Positions 40,956-50,616 are shown, numbered from the stretch's first letter. The stretch is 64,000 bases of DNA from Reyranella massiliensis 521 (GCF_000312425.1 NZ_HE997181.1:5607400-5671399), one strand, 5' to 3'. The notes: generated by a model from the sequence alone, not told the origin. Numbers and translations: made by a program.

Positions 40956-41103
40956 CTCCCTCCTTGGGCAGCAATCCGGTTGCTCCAGTAAATCGCCGAC
41001 ACCGCGTTGCATGATGGCCAGCGTCTCGCCCTCCTTCGTGTCGTGGCGTCGCGGCTCCGGAATGGTTGCTGTATGATCGCGCGCAGATTGGAGTTGCAGG
41101 ATC

Positions 41104-42201
41104 ATGACAAGACTGCCTCGTCGATACGTTATGCAATCGGTTGCAGGCGGGGCGTCCGGTGCCTTGGCAGGCGCGGCGATGACAGGGGGGGCGGTCCAGG
41201 CCCAGCCGGCCGGCTACGATCCCAGTGCGATGGCGGCGGAGATTTCGGCGCGATTGTTCGCTCAGGATGGGCTTGTCCGTCCCGTGCCGACCGAGCCCAC
41301 GGTCTCCGACCTCGCCAGGGGCCTCGATCGCACGCTCGTGCTGGGTGGTGGCGGAGAATACTACATCGCCTGGTACTGCGGATTTTTCCATGGGCTCTAC
41401 GAGCTCGATGTCGATCTCAACGTGGCGGAGATGATCGTGGGCACGTCGGCTGGCGCTTATGCTGGCTCTGCCTTGTCCTCCGGCCACTTCGCCCGCCTGC
41501 GTCGGGAGTTCGAATTCTTCGGCCGCTTTCCCGGCCTGTTTGCCAAGCTGGCGCCGGTCACCAGCCCCAATGCCAGCCAGAAGCGGGCGCAGGAGATCAA
41601 CTTCAACGTCAAGGACGGAAGCCCGGCGTCGATACGCGCCATCGGTCTGGCCGCGCTGGCCGCCGACAACCGGCTGAACGGCGACGGCGTCGAGCGTCTT
41701 GCCTGGATGCTGACGGGCGACAGCCGCACCGATTGGCCGGTGGCCAAGATGCATACGACGGCGAACGATTGCTACACGGGCGAGCGCCTGGTCGTCAGCC
41801 AGGCCGTGGCGCGCAAGTACGGCATTCCCCTGGCGCACGCTGCGGCGGCGAGCTCGTCGCTTCCGGGCGTGATGGGTCCCACTTTGCTGGGGCAGCGCTA
41901 TTGCATGGATGGCGGTATCTCGCGGACCTGGGCCCATACCGACGTCGTTGCCGGATCGAAGCGCGCGCTCGTGATCACCTTGACCAACGGATACGAAGGG
42001 GCGCTGCTCAGCGGCATTCCCCACAACATCCATGACGAAATGAAAGCGCTGGAAGCGACCGGGACCAAGGGCATGCTCATCATCGCCGGCACGCCTCCCG
42101 GTGTTAATCTTCTCGATCCCCGCCAGATCGAACCGGCGCTGAAAGCGGGCTACGAGCGCGCCAAGATCGAAGCACCTAAGATCAAGTCATTCTGGGCATA
42201 G
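41104..42201 (+). CDS. patatin-like phospholipase, exported
   Basis: 365 residues. Twin-arginine-like amino terminus (RRYVMQSVAGGASGALAGAA) and cleavage near QAQ. Catalytic dyad of patatins: nucleophile Ser in VGTSAGAYAG (about 115) and Asp in DGG of YCMDGGISRTW (about 265); the oxyanion loop is LGGGGEYY instead of the common GGGxRG. Role: lipid acyl hydrolase, probably periplasmic. Methyltransferase gene follows convergently two bases after its stop. Confidence 0.88.
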   Translation: MTRLPRRYVMQSVAGGASGALAGAAMTGGAVQAQPAGYDPSAMAAEISARLFAQDGLVRPVPTEPTVSDLARGLDRTLVLGGGGEYYIAWYCGFFHGLYELDVDLNVAEMIVGTSAGAYAGSALSSGHFARLRREFEFFGRFPGLFAKLAPVTSPNASQKRAQEINFNVKDGSPASIRAIGLAALAADNRLNGDGVERLAWMLTGDSRTDWPVAKMHTTANDCYTGERLVVSQAVARKYGIPLAHAAAASSSLPGVMGPTLLGQRYCMDGGISRTWAHTDVVAGSKRALVITLTNGYEGALLSGIPHNIHDEMKALEATGTKGMLIIAGTPPGVNLLDPRQIEPALKAGYERAKIEAPKIKSFWA

Positions 42202-42202
42202 G

Positions 42203-42838
42203 TCATTTCTTGCGAGCCACGATGTAAGGGCGATTGTCGGTGCCCTTCGTGGCGTGGTTCTCCGTGGCGAGAATGTCAAAGCCAGCGGCACGTATGTGCT
42301 CGATCAGCGTGGTTGCCCGAAAGACGCCTGCATAGGGCGCGACGCCGATCGCGCGCATCGGGGGCAAGGCAAGCCGGAGAAGCGGGTTCATGTCCCCGAC
42401 GCAAGGTGTCTTGGAAATGAACAGGCCCTCTGTCGCAAGCAAGCCGTGGATGCGGAGCAGCGTGCCCGGCAGGTCGCGGACCAGATGGAGATAGTTGAAG
42501 CCCAGGACCGCATCGAACGGCGCGGTCTCGGGCGCAATCGCTTCGGCGGTCGCGGCCCGGAAGGCGAGGGACGGGATCGGAGTCGCGGTGTGCTTCTCGT
42601 TGGCGATCGCGATCATGCCGATGGAAACATCTGTCGCGAGATAGTCTCGGACGTCACTGGCGAGCCGGAGCGCCGTCGTTCCCGTGCCGCAGCCCAGTTC
42701 CAATACCCGATCGCCTGATCGCAGGAGGGCGCGGGTCCGCGCCACCGTGCGTTCATATCCGGCCTGATCCGAGATCGCACTCCTGGCGTATTTCCGTGAC
42801 GACCGGTCCCAGAAACGCGCGTCGCTCGATAGACCCAT
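42203..42838 (-). CDS. class I SAM-dependent methyltransferase
   Basis: 211 residues. SAM-binding motif I is VLELGCGTGTTAL (about 46-58), then LATDVSIGMI (motif II) and FDAVLGFNYLHLV (motif III/IV), the UbiE/Methyltransf_11-type layout. The substrate is not indicated; no ubiquinone or other small-molecule pathway genes are adjacent. It converges with the patatin gene. Confidence 0.87.
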   Translation of the reverse strand: MGLSSDARFWDRSSRKYARSAISDQAGYERTVARTRALLRSGDRVLELGCGTGTTALRLASDVRDYLATDVSIGMIAIANEKHTATPIPSLAFRAATAEAIAPETAPFDAVLGFNYLHLVRDLPGTLLRIHGLLATEGLFISKTPCVGDMNPLLRLALPPMRAIGVAPYAGVFRATTLIEHIRAAGFDILATENHATKGTDNRPYIVARKK

Positions 42839-42937
42839 GCTGCTTGTTCCCCGAATTTGCGATGCCGCTCTCCACTGCTCTTGCAGCCTTGGCGCGGCGC
42901 CGGAATCCCAGACGTCGGCGCATCCGCCGACGGCGTC

Positions 42938-43459
42938 CTAGAAGATGCAATCCGCCCGCGTGGCCGGCCGAATGGGATCGGCAGGCATGTCGAGGCGACA
43001 GTGATAGTCGAAGGCGGCGCGATAGGGCTCTGCGATACGCGCCTTCGCCTGAATGGGAAGGACGAAGCGGCCGCTGCGACGGTCCACCTGCTGCCGGCCA
43101 TAGCCGATATTGGTGCCGTCGGCGAAGTAGGCATCGAAGAAGGAGTGGCCGGCGGTCGAGGTGAACTCCACGATCAGGATGGCGCCATCGAGGCACTCGA
43201 AGCGCGGACCGCTGCGCAGGACGCCTGTTTCCGTTGCTTTCCCCGAAGGTCCCGCGATCGTCCAGCGCGAGCCTGTCGGGGTGCGCGAGGATTCCGCGCT
43301 CAGGACACCGCAGCTCAAGGCGTTCGTTGTCGCGCCGATCGCGGATTGGCCGTGGGCTTCGGCGGCGAGGGCAAAGGTCGCCAGGAGCAAACCGGCCGCC
43401 CAACTCGTTTGGAACAGACCGTGGCGCCTCGCTTCGCCTGCGCGCTTCAGATCATTCAT
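42938..43459 (-). CDS. secreted protein of unknown function
   Basis: 173 residues with a long amino-terminal signal region (about 10-38, ending AHGQ) and mature sequence holding four Cys residues (SCG, FEC, YHC, DCIF), probably two disulfides. No family is recognised. ATG at 43459 is chosen over a GTG two codons upstream. The first 166 bases downstream of the coding start contain no other gene and separate it from the lipoprotein at 43632. Confidence 0.72.
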   Translation of the reverse strand: MNDLKRAGEARRHGLFQTSWAAGLLLATFALAAEAHGQSAIGATTNALSCGVLSAESSRTPTGSRWTIAGPSGKATETGVLRSGPRFECLDGAILIVEFTSTAGHSFFDAYFADGTNIGYGRQQVDRRSGRFVLPIQAKARIAEPYRAAFDYHCRLDMPADPIRPATRADCIF

Positions 43460-43631
43460 CTCCACCCGCTCCCCGCCCGCAACATGCGCGGGACCTGTCT
43501 AGCTCTTAGCCTCATTTCGCCTGCGCAAAGGAGTCCTAACTTTTGCGACGGGCGTGGCGCAGATCACGAAAGGAACACAGGTCCAATCTATGCGTTGATG
43601 TCTACTTCGCCCGCTTAGAGAGGAACCTAGA

Positions 43632-44162
43632 ATGAAATATGCTGCCGTGATCGTGGGATTGAGCTTGGCCATTGCCGGATGTGCGCAGTTCGGGCAATCG
43701 GGGCAATCCGGGCAGCAGCAGGCGGCGCTCTCCAGGCCGATCAGCCAATCGGAGATCGATTGGTCGAAGCGAAGCGGCAGGAACACCGTGAGCGGCCTCG
43801 CCGTGATGAAGTCGACTAATGGCGAAAGCCACAGCTGCGCGGGACAGTCGGCGAATCTGATCCCGGACAGCGCCTATGCACGGGCGCGAATGGAAGCGAT
43901 CTTCGGAAGCACGGATCGGGGTATGCGCGCGGCGAGCCGCGGTGCGGTCAAGTTCGAAAGGGACGACCCGCTCTATGTCTCGTCGTTGCGCACGACCCGG
44001 TGCGACGCGCAGGGCAGCTTCTCCTTCGCACAGGTGCCCGATGGCATCTGGTACGCGACCACCAGCATCAAGTGGCAGGGTACCTCTCAGGTCGAAGGCG
44101 GATCGGTGATGCGCCGCGTCGATGTGCGCGGCGGCCGGCTCGTGAAGGTGATGCTGCCTTAG
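43632..44162 (+). CDS. putative lipoprotein
   Basis: 176 residues with a clear lipobox: LAIAGC at residues 12-17, so Cys17 is the lipidated residue. Mature protein starts with Gln/Gly/Ser repeats (FGQSGQSGQQQ), then a beta-rich domain with SSLRTTRCDAQGSFSFAQVPDGIWYA, which resembles carboxypeptidase-regulatory-like or transthyretin-like beta folds in general shape. Function unknown. AGAGGAAC precedes the ATG. Confidence 0.82.
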   Translation: MKYAAVIVGLSLAIAGCAQFGQSGQSGQQQAALSRPISQSEIDWSKRSGRNTVSGLAVMKSTNGESHSCAGQSANLIPDSAYARARMEAIFGSTDRGMRAASRGAVKFERDDPLYVSSLRTTRCDAQGSFSFAQVPDGIWYATTSIKWQGTSQVEGGSVMRRVDVRGGRLVKVMLP

Positions 44163-44172
44163 CGGCCGGGGA

Positions 44173-45096
44173 TCAGTTCCGGTTCACCGATATCAACGGC
44201 AGGTTGAAGCTGGCGCTTTCCCCCTGGATGTCAGGGGGCAGAGGCGAATAAGGCGAGCCGGCGCGAACGCCGGCCAGCACGCCCTGGTCGAATTCAGGAA
44301 CGCCACTCGAGCGGATGACCTCGACGGCGAGCAACCGTCCGTTCCGGGCTATGGTGACGCGCACCACGGTGGTGCCGCGGCTGGCCTTTGTGTTCGCTTG
44401 GTAGCGGTAGCCCTGCAGCTTCATTGCGACCTGCCAGAGGTAATTGTCGGCGGCCCGCGCGCGATTGTAGGCGTCGGCAGGGTTGACGAAGTGCGAAGTC
44501 GTGGGCGCTTCCTTGGGGTTGGGCACGGCGGGCGCACGTCGCTGCTCGCCGGGTGGGAGCGGCGAGGGACGCACGTCCCGCTGCTGCCCCGCCGGCGGTC
44601 GTGCAGGCGGTGGCGGTGGGGTGGCCAGGGCTTGCTGCTCCGGTGGCCTTGCCGCCGGTGATGGCGTGGGGGTGGGCGTCGGCTTGGGTGGCTCGGCGAC
44701 CGGAGGTTGCGGCGGTTGGGCCTGCAGGGGCGGCAGATCGTCCGGCGCGGGCGGCTGTGGTGCGGAGGCCTTCTTGTCCGGTGTCGCTGCCGGGGGCACT
44801 TGCGTCGCCTTGTCGGCCGTGGTCGCGGCCGGCGGCTTCAGCCCCATATCCTCGGGGGGGCGGGCCGGCTTCGGTTGTTGCGCCTGCTTCGGGGGCGGCG
44901 GAGGTGGTGGCTCCGGCGGCTTGGGCTGCTCGAGCGAAACCTCGATGACCTCCTCGACCGGCGCGGGCGTCGGCCGATTCTCGATCAACCAGAACAGCGC
45001 CGCCACGACCAGCCCATGCAGCAACATTGCGAGCGCCAGCGCCACCGGAGACATCCGGTCGGAGCGATACGAGGAGGCGCTGGCGGCATGGGCCAC
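44173..45096 (-). CDS. TonB family energy-transducing protein
   Basis: 307 residues: short cytoplasmic tail, one membrane helix (SPVALALAMLLHGLVVAALFWL), a long Pro-rich periplasmic linker (about 45-200) and a TonB carboxy-terminal domain (about 215-300) with TVVRVTIARNGRLLAVEVIRSSGVPEFDQ. Typical TonB energises outer-membrane receptors, but no ExbB/ExbD or receptor genes are adjacent. Start is uncertain: GTG 45096 gives a longer tail, ATG 45054 leaves only the helix. Confidence 0.86.
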   Translation of the reverse strand: MAHAASASSYRSDRMSPVALALAMLLHGLVVAALFWLIENRPTPAPVEEVIEVSLEQPKPPEPPPPPPPKQAQQPKPARPPEDMGLKPPAATTADKATQVPPAATPDKKASAPQPPAPDDLPPLQAQPPQPPVAEPPKPTPTPTPSPAARPPEQQALATPPPPPARPPAGQQRDVRPSPLPPGEQRRAPAVPNPKEAPTTSHFVNPADAYNRARAADNYLWQVAMKLQGYRYQANTKASRGTTVVRVTIARNGRLLAVEVIRSSGVPEFDQGVLAGVRAGSPYSPLPPDIQGESASFNLPLISVNRN

Positions 45097-45288
45097 GGGT
45101 GGATCGGTCCTGCGATGGCGATCAACGAGACTTGGCCGCCGGATCGGAGGCGGCCGGATCGAGGCTGGTATGGCGCATGGCGGCGGCAAGGAAGATGCGA
45201 CGAGATCTCATCCGGCTCTCACTCTGGGCGCGACACCTGCCGGCGGCCCGGCAATGGCGCCGCCGGGCCGATCCTACGAGGATGTCTC

Positions 45289-46710
45289 CTAGAAGAAAAT
45301 GAACGTGAGCAGCACGAACAAAGGCAAAAGGATGGCACAGGACCAGCCCATGTAGCCGAAGAAGCTGGGCATGCGGATGCCGGCTTCCTCGACCACCGCC
45401 TTGACCATGAAGTTGGGGGCATTGCCGATGTAGGTGTTGGCGCCCATGAACACCGCGCCGCAGGAAATGGCCGCCAAGGTGCTGGCGAGTGCGCCCATCA
45501 GAAGGTCGGGGTCGCCGCCGGCCAGGTTGAAGAAGACAAGGTAGGTTGGCGCATTGTCGAGGAAGCTCGAGAGGATTCCTGTCAACCAGAAGTACCAGAC
45601 GTTGAGCGGCTGACCATCCGGCCCCGTCACCAGCGAGACCAGCGGCGCCAACACGCCATCCGAGCCGGCGCGCAGGATGGCCAGGGCCGGCGCGATGGTG
45701 ACGAAGATGCCGGCGAACAGCTTGGCGACTTCTGCCATCGGCCCCCAGGTGAAGGCATTGTCGGTGCGTATCCTGCGGCTCGTCAGCTTGAGCGACAGGC
45801 CGATGACGGCAATCAGGGCGAGGTCGCGCAGCACATGCTGAAGCTCCAGCGGGACATGATAGAGCGTGAAATGCACGCCGGGCTTCCAGGAGCCGCTCGC
45901 CAGCACAATGCCCACCACGACCGCCAGCAGGATGATGTTGACGCCACCTTCGATGCGGATCGGCGACTCCGGCGTCGGATCGGGCTTCTTGCGGCCTTCC
46001 TTGCGGTACCAGTAGCTGTCGACGGCGTAGAAAAGCGTCAGCAGGACGATGGCGCACAACAGCATCTCGCTGAAGAGATATTCCGTCGTCCAGAAGAAGC
46101 TCACCCCCTTGAGGAAGCCAAGGAACAGCGGGGGATCGCCGAGCGGTGTCAGCGCGCCACCGACGTTCGACACCAGGAAGATGAAGAAGACGAAGACGTG
46201 GATCTTGTGGCGCCGGTCGTCGTTGGCGCGGATCACCGGCCGGATCAGCAGCATCGACGCGCCGGTCGTGCCCATCCAGCCGGCCAACACGGTACCGATG
46301 GCCAGCAGCGCGGTATTCATCGACGGCGAGCCATGGAGGTTGCCGCGGATGTGAATGCCACCCGTCACCGTGAAAAGTGCCGTCAGCAGGACGATGAAGG
46401 GAATGTAGTCGAGTAGGAGCAGGTGGACGACTTCATAGAGTGCCGTCGGCACGCCATGGAGTGCGGCGAGGGGCACGATCACCAGGGCAGCCCATGCCGC
46501 CGAAACCTTGCCGAAATGGTGGTGCCAGAAATATGGCGCAACGAGCGGCATGATCGCAATGGAGAGCAGGATGCCGACGAAGGGCAGCATCCATGACAGA
46601 TCGAGATGGCGTCCATCGATCGCGGGCGTTCCGGGGCCGGCGGCCAGTGCGGGCATGGCGAGGCCGAGCGCGAGCACGGCCCCGAGGGTGAGTGGACGAC
46701 CAAGTTTCAT
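45289..46710 (-). CDS. NhaD/ArsB-superfamily sodium:proton antiporter
   Basis: 473 residues, about twelve membrane helices plus an amino-terminal signal-like helix. The ion-transporter landmarks are the two halves around FVFFIFLVSNVGGALTPLGDPPLFLGFL and SFLDNAPTYLVFFN, typical of NhaD-type Na+/H+ antiporters. ATG at 46710 lies a few bases past the SDR stop, so the two genes are probably one transcript. Substrate ion is inferred from family. Confidence 0.88.
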   Translation of the reverse strand: MKLGRPLTLGAVLALGLAMPALAAGPGTPAIDGRHLDLSWMLPFVGILLSIAIMPLVAPYFWHHHFGKVSAAWAALVIVPLAALHGVPTALYEVVHLLLLDYIPFIVLLTALFTVTGGIHIRGNLHGSPSMNTALLAIGTVLAGWMGTTGASMLLIRPVIRANDDRRHKIHVFVFFIFLVSNVGGALTPLGDPPLFLGFLKGVSFFWTTEYLFSEMLLCAIVLLTLFYAVDSYWYRKEGRKKPDPTPESPIRIEGGVNIILLAVVVGIVLASGSWKPGVHFTLYHVPLELQHVLRDLALIAVIGLSLKLTSRRIRTDNAFTWGPMAEVAKLFAGIFVTIAPALAILRAGSDGVLAPLVSLVTGPDGQPLNVWYFWLTGILSSFLDNAPTYLVFFNLAGGDPDLLMGALASTLAAISCGAVFMGANTYIGNAPNFMVKAVVEEAGIRMPSFFGYMGWSCAILLPLFVLLTFIFF

Positions 46711-46715
46711 GAGGA

Positions 46716-47480
46716 TCACGCGATGTAAGTTGCCGATACGCCGCCATCGACGGTGAGCGTGTGGCCATTGACGTAGGCCGCTGCGGGCGATGCTAGGAAG
46801 ACGGCGGCGCCGGCGATCTCCCAGGGCTCGGCCCATCGTTTGGCCGGGCAGCGGGCGCGCATGCGCTCGCCGGCCGTCGAAGCGATCAGCGCTGCATTCG
46901 TCTCGGTCGCAAAGAAGCCCGGAGAAAGCGCATTGGAGGTGATGCCCTTGGCGCCGAACTCCGCGGCGAGAGCCCGGGCCAGCGCGGCGAGTCCCGCCTT
47001 GGCCGCGATGTAGGAAGAGGCGCCGGGCGCGGCGAGATCGGCGGCAATCGAACTCACGAGGATCAGCCGGCCCCAGCCGCGCTCGACCATGCCGGGCAGG
47101 AGATGGTGGATCAGGGCCTGGCCGGCCGAGAGGTTGGTGTCGACCAGCCGGGTGAAATCGTCGGGCTGGATTTCGGCGAAGGGCCGCCGGTCGCGCTCGC
47201 CGACATTGTGCACCAGGATGTCGATGGGGCCGGCCGCCGTGACCTCGGCGGCCATCGCCGCCCGGTCGGCCATCTCGAAGGCCAGGGCATCGGCTTCGTG
47301 GCCGGCGGCGCGTAGCTCGGCCAGCCGCGGCGTCAGCTGCTTGTGCGACCGACCATGGAGGAGGACGTGGGCGCCGGCTTCGGCCAGGCCCTTGGCCATC
47401 TCCCAGCCGAGGCCACGGGCCGAGCCTGTCACCAGGGCGGTGCGGCCATCGAGGCGGAACTTGTCGGGAAAAGTCGACAT
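46716..47480 (-). CDS. SDR family oxidoreductase
   Basis: 254 residues. Classical SDR: TGSARGLGWEMAK cofactor loop (about 18-30), NVGERDRRP, catalytic Ser in VSSIAADL and Tyr/Lys in YIAAKAGLAALARALA (about 156-170). Closest in style to gluconate 5-dehydrogenase-type SDRs, but the substrate is not shown. It precedes the antiporter gene. Confidence 0.9.
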   Translation of the reverse strand: MSTFPDKFRLDGRTALVTGSARGLGWEMAKGLAEAGAHVLLHGRSHKQLTPRLAELRAAGHEADALAFEMADRAAMAAEVTAAGPIDILVHNVGERDRRPFAEIQPDDFTRLVDTNLSAGQALIHHLLPGMVERGWGRLILVSSIAADLAAPGASSYIAAKAGLAALARALAAEFGAKGITSNALSPGFFATETNAALIASTAGERMRARCPAKRWAEPWEIAGAAVFLASPAAAYVNGHTLTVDGGVSATYIA

Positions 47481-47543
47481 GGCGGGAGGACAGGGCCGAT
47501 CTGTTGGTCTATTGCGACGCCCGAGTTAGCTTTGGATGGGGCC

Positions 47544-48239
47544 ATGCTGCAACTGCCTAAAGTCGTCGGCCACCGCGGTGCCATGGCCTATGCGCCTGAA
47601 AACACGCTGGAATCCTTTCGCGAAGCGCATCGGCGCGGCGCGACCTGGGTCGAGATCGACGTCAAGCTGACGTCCGATGGCGTGCCGATCGTGATGCATG
47701 ACGATTCGTTGAAGCGGACCACGGGCGTCGACCGGCTGGCGGCGGAGACGCCGGCGGCCGAGCTGCCGGCGTCGGTGCCGACCTTCGAGCAGGCCATCGC
47801 CTGCTTCGGCGAGCTGGGGCTGGGCTGCAACGTCGAGATCAAGCCTTGCAAGGGCCGCGAGGCGGAGACGGCGCGTGTCGCCGTCGCCACGCTGCGCCGC
47901 CTCTGGCCGATCCGGCTGCCGGCGCCGCTGCTCTCGAGCTTCAAGGATGCCTCGCTAGCGGCAGCCCGCGAAGCGGCGCCGGAATTTGCGCGCGCCCTGT
48001 TGATCGACGAGCTGAGGGACGACTGGCGGGGGCGCGCCCTGGCCGTGGAGGCGGTGGGCATCAACACCAACGGCAAGCGGCTGACGGCCCCCCGCGCCGT
48101 CGAGATCAAGCAGGCCGGCTACCTGCTCAGCACCTATACGATCAACGACCCCGACGTCGCCCGGGTGCTGGTCGCCATGGGCACGGATTGCGTCATTACC
48201 GACGCGCCGGATGTCATCCTGGCGGCGCTCGCCCACTAG
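47544..48239 (+). CDS. glycerophosphodiester phosphodiesterase
   Basis: 231 residues. GDPD fold with the catalytic HRG at residues 10-12 in VVGHRGAMAYAPENTLESF, the metal motif EIDVKLTSDGVPIVMHDDSL, and a late WTIN-like TYTINDP block. Hydrolyses glycerophosphodiesters to glycerol-3-phosphate. Its lack of a signal peptide makes it cytoplasmic (UgpQ-like), and it lies directly ahead of the G3P transporter genes. Confidence 0.92.
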   Translation: MLQLPKVVGHRGAMAYAPENTLESFREAHRRGATWVEIDVKLTSDGVPIVMHDDSLKRTTGVDRLAAETPAAELPASVPTFEQAIACFGELGLGCNVEIKPCKGREAETARVAVATLRRLWPIRLPAPLLSSFKDASLAAAREAAPEFARALLIDELRDDWRGRALAVEAVGINTNGKRLTAPRAVEIKQAGYLLSTYTINDPDVARVLVAMGTDCVITDAPDVILAALAH

Positions 48240-48282
48240 TCGACCATTTTGGGGGTTGCCTTCGCATTACAGTCTTGGTGGA

Positions 48283-48301
48283 CTGTCATCAGACTGAAAC
48301 A
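48283..48301 (+). promoter_or_regulatory. candidate PHO box ahead of ugpB
   Basis: CTGTCAT (a perfect half-site) at 48283-48289, then four bases, then CTGAAAC (four of seven) gives an 11-base direct-repeat layout like PhoB boxes. It sits 68 bases before the ugpB start. One strong and one weak half-site make this a moderate call. Confidence 0.5.
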
Positions 48302-48368
48302 AATCAGACACATCGCAGTCTTGTCGCCCGCCGATACAACGGCGGGCTTCATTGGGAGGTTTTTCGAT

Positions 48369-49685
48369 ATGACACGGATTCTTCTGTCTTCGGTCGCCGC
48401 GGCGGCTGTCCTGGCGAGCGCGCCTGTGGCGTTTGCCCAGACCGAAATCCAGTGGTGGCACGCGATGGGCGGCAACCTCGGGGATACGGTCAACGCATTG
48501 GCCGAGGGCTTCAACAAGTCCCAGAGTGAGTACAAGGTGAACCCGGTCTACAAGGGTTCCTATACCGAGACCCTGACGGCCGCGATCGCGGCCTTCCGCG
48601 CCAAGCAGGCGCCGCACATCGTGCAGGTCTTCGAGGTCGGCACGGCCAACATGATGGCCGCCAAGGGCGCGGTCTATCCGGTCTATCAGCTCATGGCCGA
48701 TGCCAAGGAGCCGTTCGACCCCAAGGCCTATATCGGCCCGGTCTACGGCTACTACTCGACGACCGACGGCAAGCTGCTGTCGATGCCGTTCAACTCCTCG
48801 ACGCCGGTGCTCTACTGGAACAAGGAGCTGCTGCAGAAGGCGGGTCTCGATCCTAACAAGCCGCCGAAGACCTGGCCTGAGCTGGGCGAGATGGCCAAGA
48901 AGGCCGTCGCGGCCGGCGCCAAGTGCGGGTTCACCCCGCAATGGCAGACCTGGACGATGATCGAGAACTACGGCGCCTATCACAATCTGCCGTATGCGAC
49001 GAAGGCCAATGGCTTCGGCGGCATCGACATCGAGCTGAAGTTCAACGATCCCGCCCGCATCAAGTTCATCCAGATGCTGTCGGACTGGACCAAGGACAAG
49101 ACGTTCGTCTATGGCGGCCGCGAAGGCAAGTCGACGGCGCTGTTCAACGCCGGCGACTGCGCGTTCCATATCGCCTCGTCGGCCACCGCCTCGGCGATCG
49201 ACAAGGCGCTGGGTTCCGGGAAGTACGGCATCGCCATGATGCCCTATTCGCCGGATGTCATCGCCAAGCCGCAGAACTCGATCATCGGCGGCGCCACCCT
49301 GTGGGTGCTGCAGGGCAAGCCGGCAGCGGAATACAAGGGCGTTGCCAAGTTCCTAAGCTATCTCGCCAGCACCCCGGTGCAGGCCAAGTGGCACCAGGAG
49401 ACGGGCTACGTGCCGGTCACCCTGGCCGCCGCGGGAGTCACCGAGAAGGACGGCTTCTACAAGAAGTTCCCGGGCCGCGAGATCGCGGTGCAGGAGCTGA
49501 CGCTCAATCCGCCGACCGAAAACTCCAAGGGCCTGCGCATCGGCAACTTCGTGCAGATCCGCGACATCGTCGATGGCGAGCTCGAGGCCGTATGGTCCGG
49601 CAAGAAGGACGCCAAGACGGCACTCGACGACGCGGTGAAGCTCGGTAACGAGCAGCTCAAGCGTTTCGAAGCGGCGAACAAGTAA
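48369..49685 (+). CDS. ugpB: glycerol-3-phosphate ABC transporter substrate-binding protein
   Basis: 438 residues, the usual UgpB length. Signal peptide (about 1-23, ending AFAQ). Typical opening TEIQWWHAMGGNLGDTVNALAEGFN and substrate-pocket motif STPVLYWNKELL, TATASAID-like region and ENSKGLRIGNF. Binds sn-glycerol-3-phosphate or glycerophosphodiesters in the periplasm. GGGAGG precedes the ATG at 48369. It follows the phosphodiesterase gene, which would release glycerol-3-phosphate from transported diesters. Confidence 0.95.
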   Translation: MTRILLSSVAAAAVLASAPVAFAQTEIQWWHAMGGNLGDTVNALAEGFNKSQSEYKVNPVYKGSYTETLTAAIAAFRAKQAPHIVQVFEVGTANMMAAKGAVYPVYQLMADAKEPFDPKAYIGPVYGYYSTTDGKLLSMPFNSSTPVLYWNKELLQKAGLDPNKPPKTWPELGEMAKKAVAAGAKCGFTPQWQTWTMIENYGAYHNLPYATKANGFGGIDIELKFNDPARIKFIQMLSDWTKDKTFVYGGREGKSTALFNAGDCAFHIASSATASAIDKALGSGKYGIAMMPYSPDVIAKPQNSIIGGATLWVLQGKPAAEYKGVAKFLSYLASTPVQAKWHQETGYVPVTLAAAGVTEKDGFYKKFPGREIAVQELTLNPPTENSKGLRIGNFVQIRDIVDGELEAVWSGKKDAKTALDDAVKLGNEQLKRFEAANK

Positions 49686-49693
49686 GTTCGGGA

Positions 49694-49729
49694 GAAGCCC
49701 CCGTCCGGAAGGGCGGGGGCTTCCTCTTT
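49694..49729 (+). terminator. attenuating hairpin between ugpB and ugpA
   Basis: GAAGCCCCCG (49694-49703) pairs with CGGGGGCTTC (49714-49723), and the stem continues three more pairs inward to a GGAA loop. CTCTTT follows. It would favour binding protein over permease, as in many ABC operons. Confidence 0.78.
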
Positions 49730-49734
49730 CCGGC

Positions 49735-50616
49735 ATGGAAAAGCGGGTCACTTTCAACGAGCGCTGGCTGCCGTACCTTCTGGTGGCGCCGCAGATCGTT
49801 ATCACTCTGGTGTTCTTCTTCTGGCCGTCGGGCCAGGCGATCTACCAGTCGGTGCTGATCGAGGATGCCTTCGGCGGCAACTCCAAGTTCGTCTTCCTCG
49901 ACAATTTCATCCATCTGTTCAACGACCCGGGCTACTACGACTCGGCGCGGCTCACGCTCGTGTTCAGTGCGCTGGTGGCCACGCTGGGGCTGGGCATCTC
50001 GCTGCTGCTGGCCGTGATGGCCGATCGCGTGATCCGCGGCGCCACCGCCTACAAGACTTTCCTCGTCTGGCCCTATGCCGTCGCGCCCGCGGTGGCCGGC
50101 GTGCTCTGGGGGTTCCTGTTCAATCCCTCAGTCGGCATCGTTGCCTGGGTGCTGCAAGGCGTCGGCATCGAATTCAACTACGTCACGAACGGCAATCAGG
50201 CGCTGATGCTGGTGGTGATCGCCGCCGTCTGGAGCCAGATCAGCTATAATTTCCTGTTCTTTCTGGCCGGCCTGCAGTCGATCCCGAAGTCGCTGATCGA
50301 GGCTGCCGCCATCGACGGCGCCGGGCCCGGCCGGCGCTTCTGGGACATCATCTTCCCGTTGCTCTCGCCCACCGGGTTCTTCCTGCTGGTCGTGAACATC
50401 ATCTACGCCTTCTTCGGCACCTTCGGCATCGTCGATGCGCTGACCAAGGGTGGCCCGGCCAAGTCGACCGAGATCCTGATATTCAAGGTCTACAACGACG
50501 GTTTCCGCGGCCAGGATCTCGGCGGGTCCTCGGCGCAGTCGGTGATCCTGATGATCGTCGTCATCCTGCTGACCGTCGTGCAGTTCCGCTTCATCGAGCG
50601 CCGGGTGCACTACTGA
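49735..50616 (+). CDS. ugpA: glycerol-3-phosphate ABC transporter permease
   Basis: 293 residues with six membrane helices. EAA loop: EAAAIDGAGPGRRFWDIIFPLL (about 185-206). Full length for UgpA. Start ATG 49735 follows the intergenic hairpin; the UgpE start overlaps its last base. Confidence 0.94.
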   Translation: MEKRVTFNERWLPYLLVAPQIVITLVFFFWPSGQAIYQSVLIEDAFGGNSKFVFLDNFIHLFNDPGYYDSARLTLVFSALVATLGLGISLLLAVMADRVIRGATAYKTFLVWPYAVAPAVAGVLWGFLFNPSVGIVAWVLQGVGIEFNYVTNGNQALMLVVIAAVWSQISYNFLFFLAGLQSIPKSLIEAAAIDGAGPGRRFWDIIFPLLSPTGFFLLVVNIIYAFFGTFGIVDALTKGGPAKSTEILIFKVYNDGFRGQDLGGSSAQSVILMIVVILLTVVQFRFIERRVHY

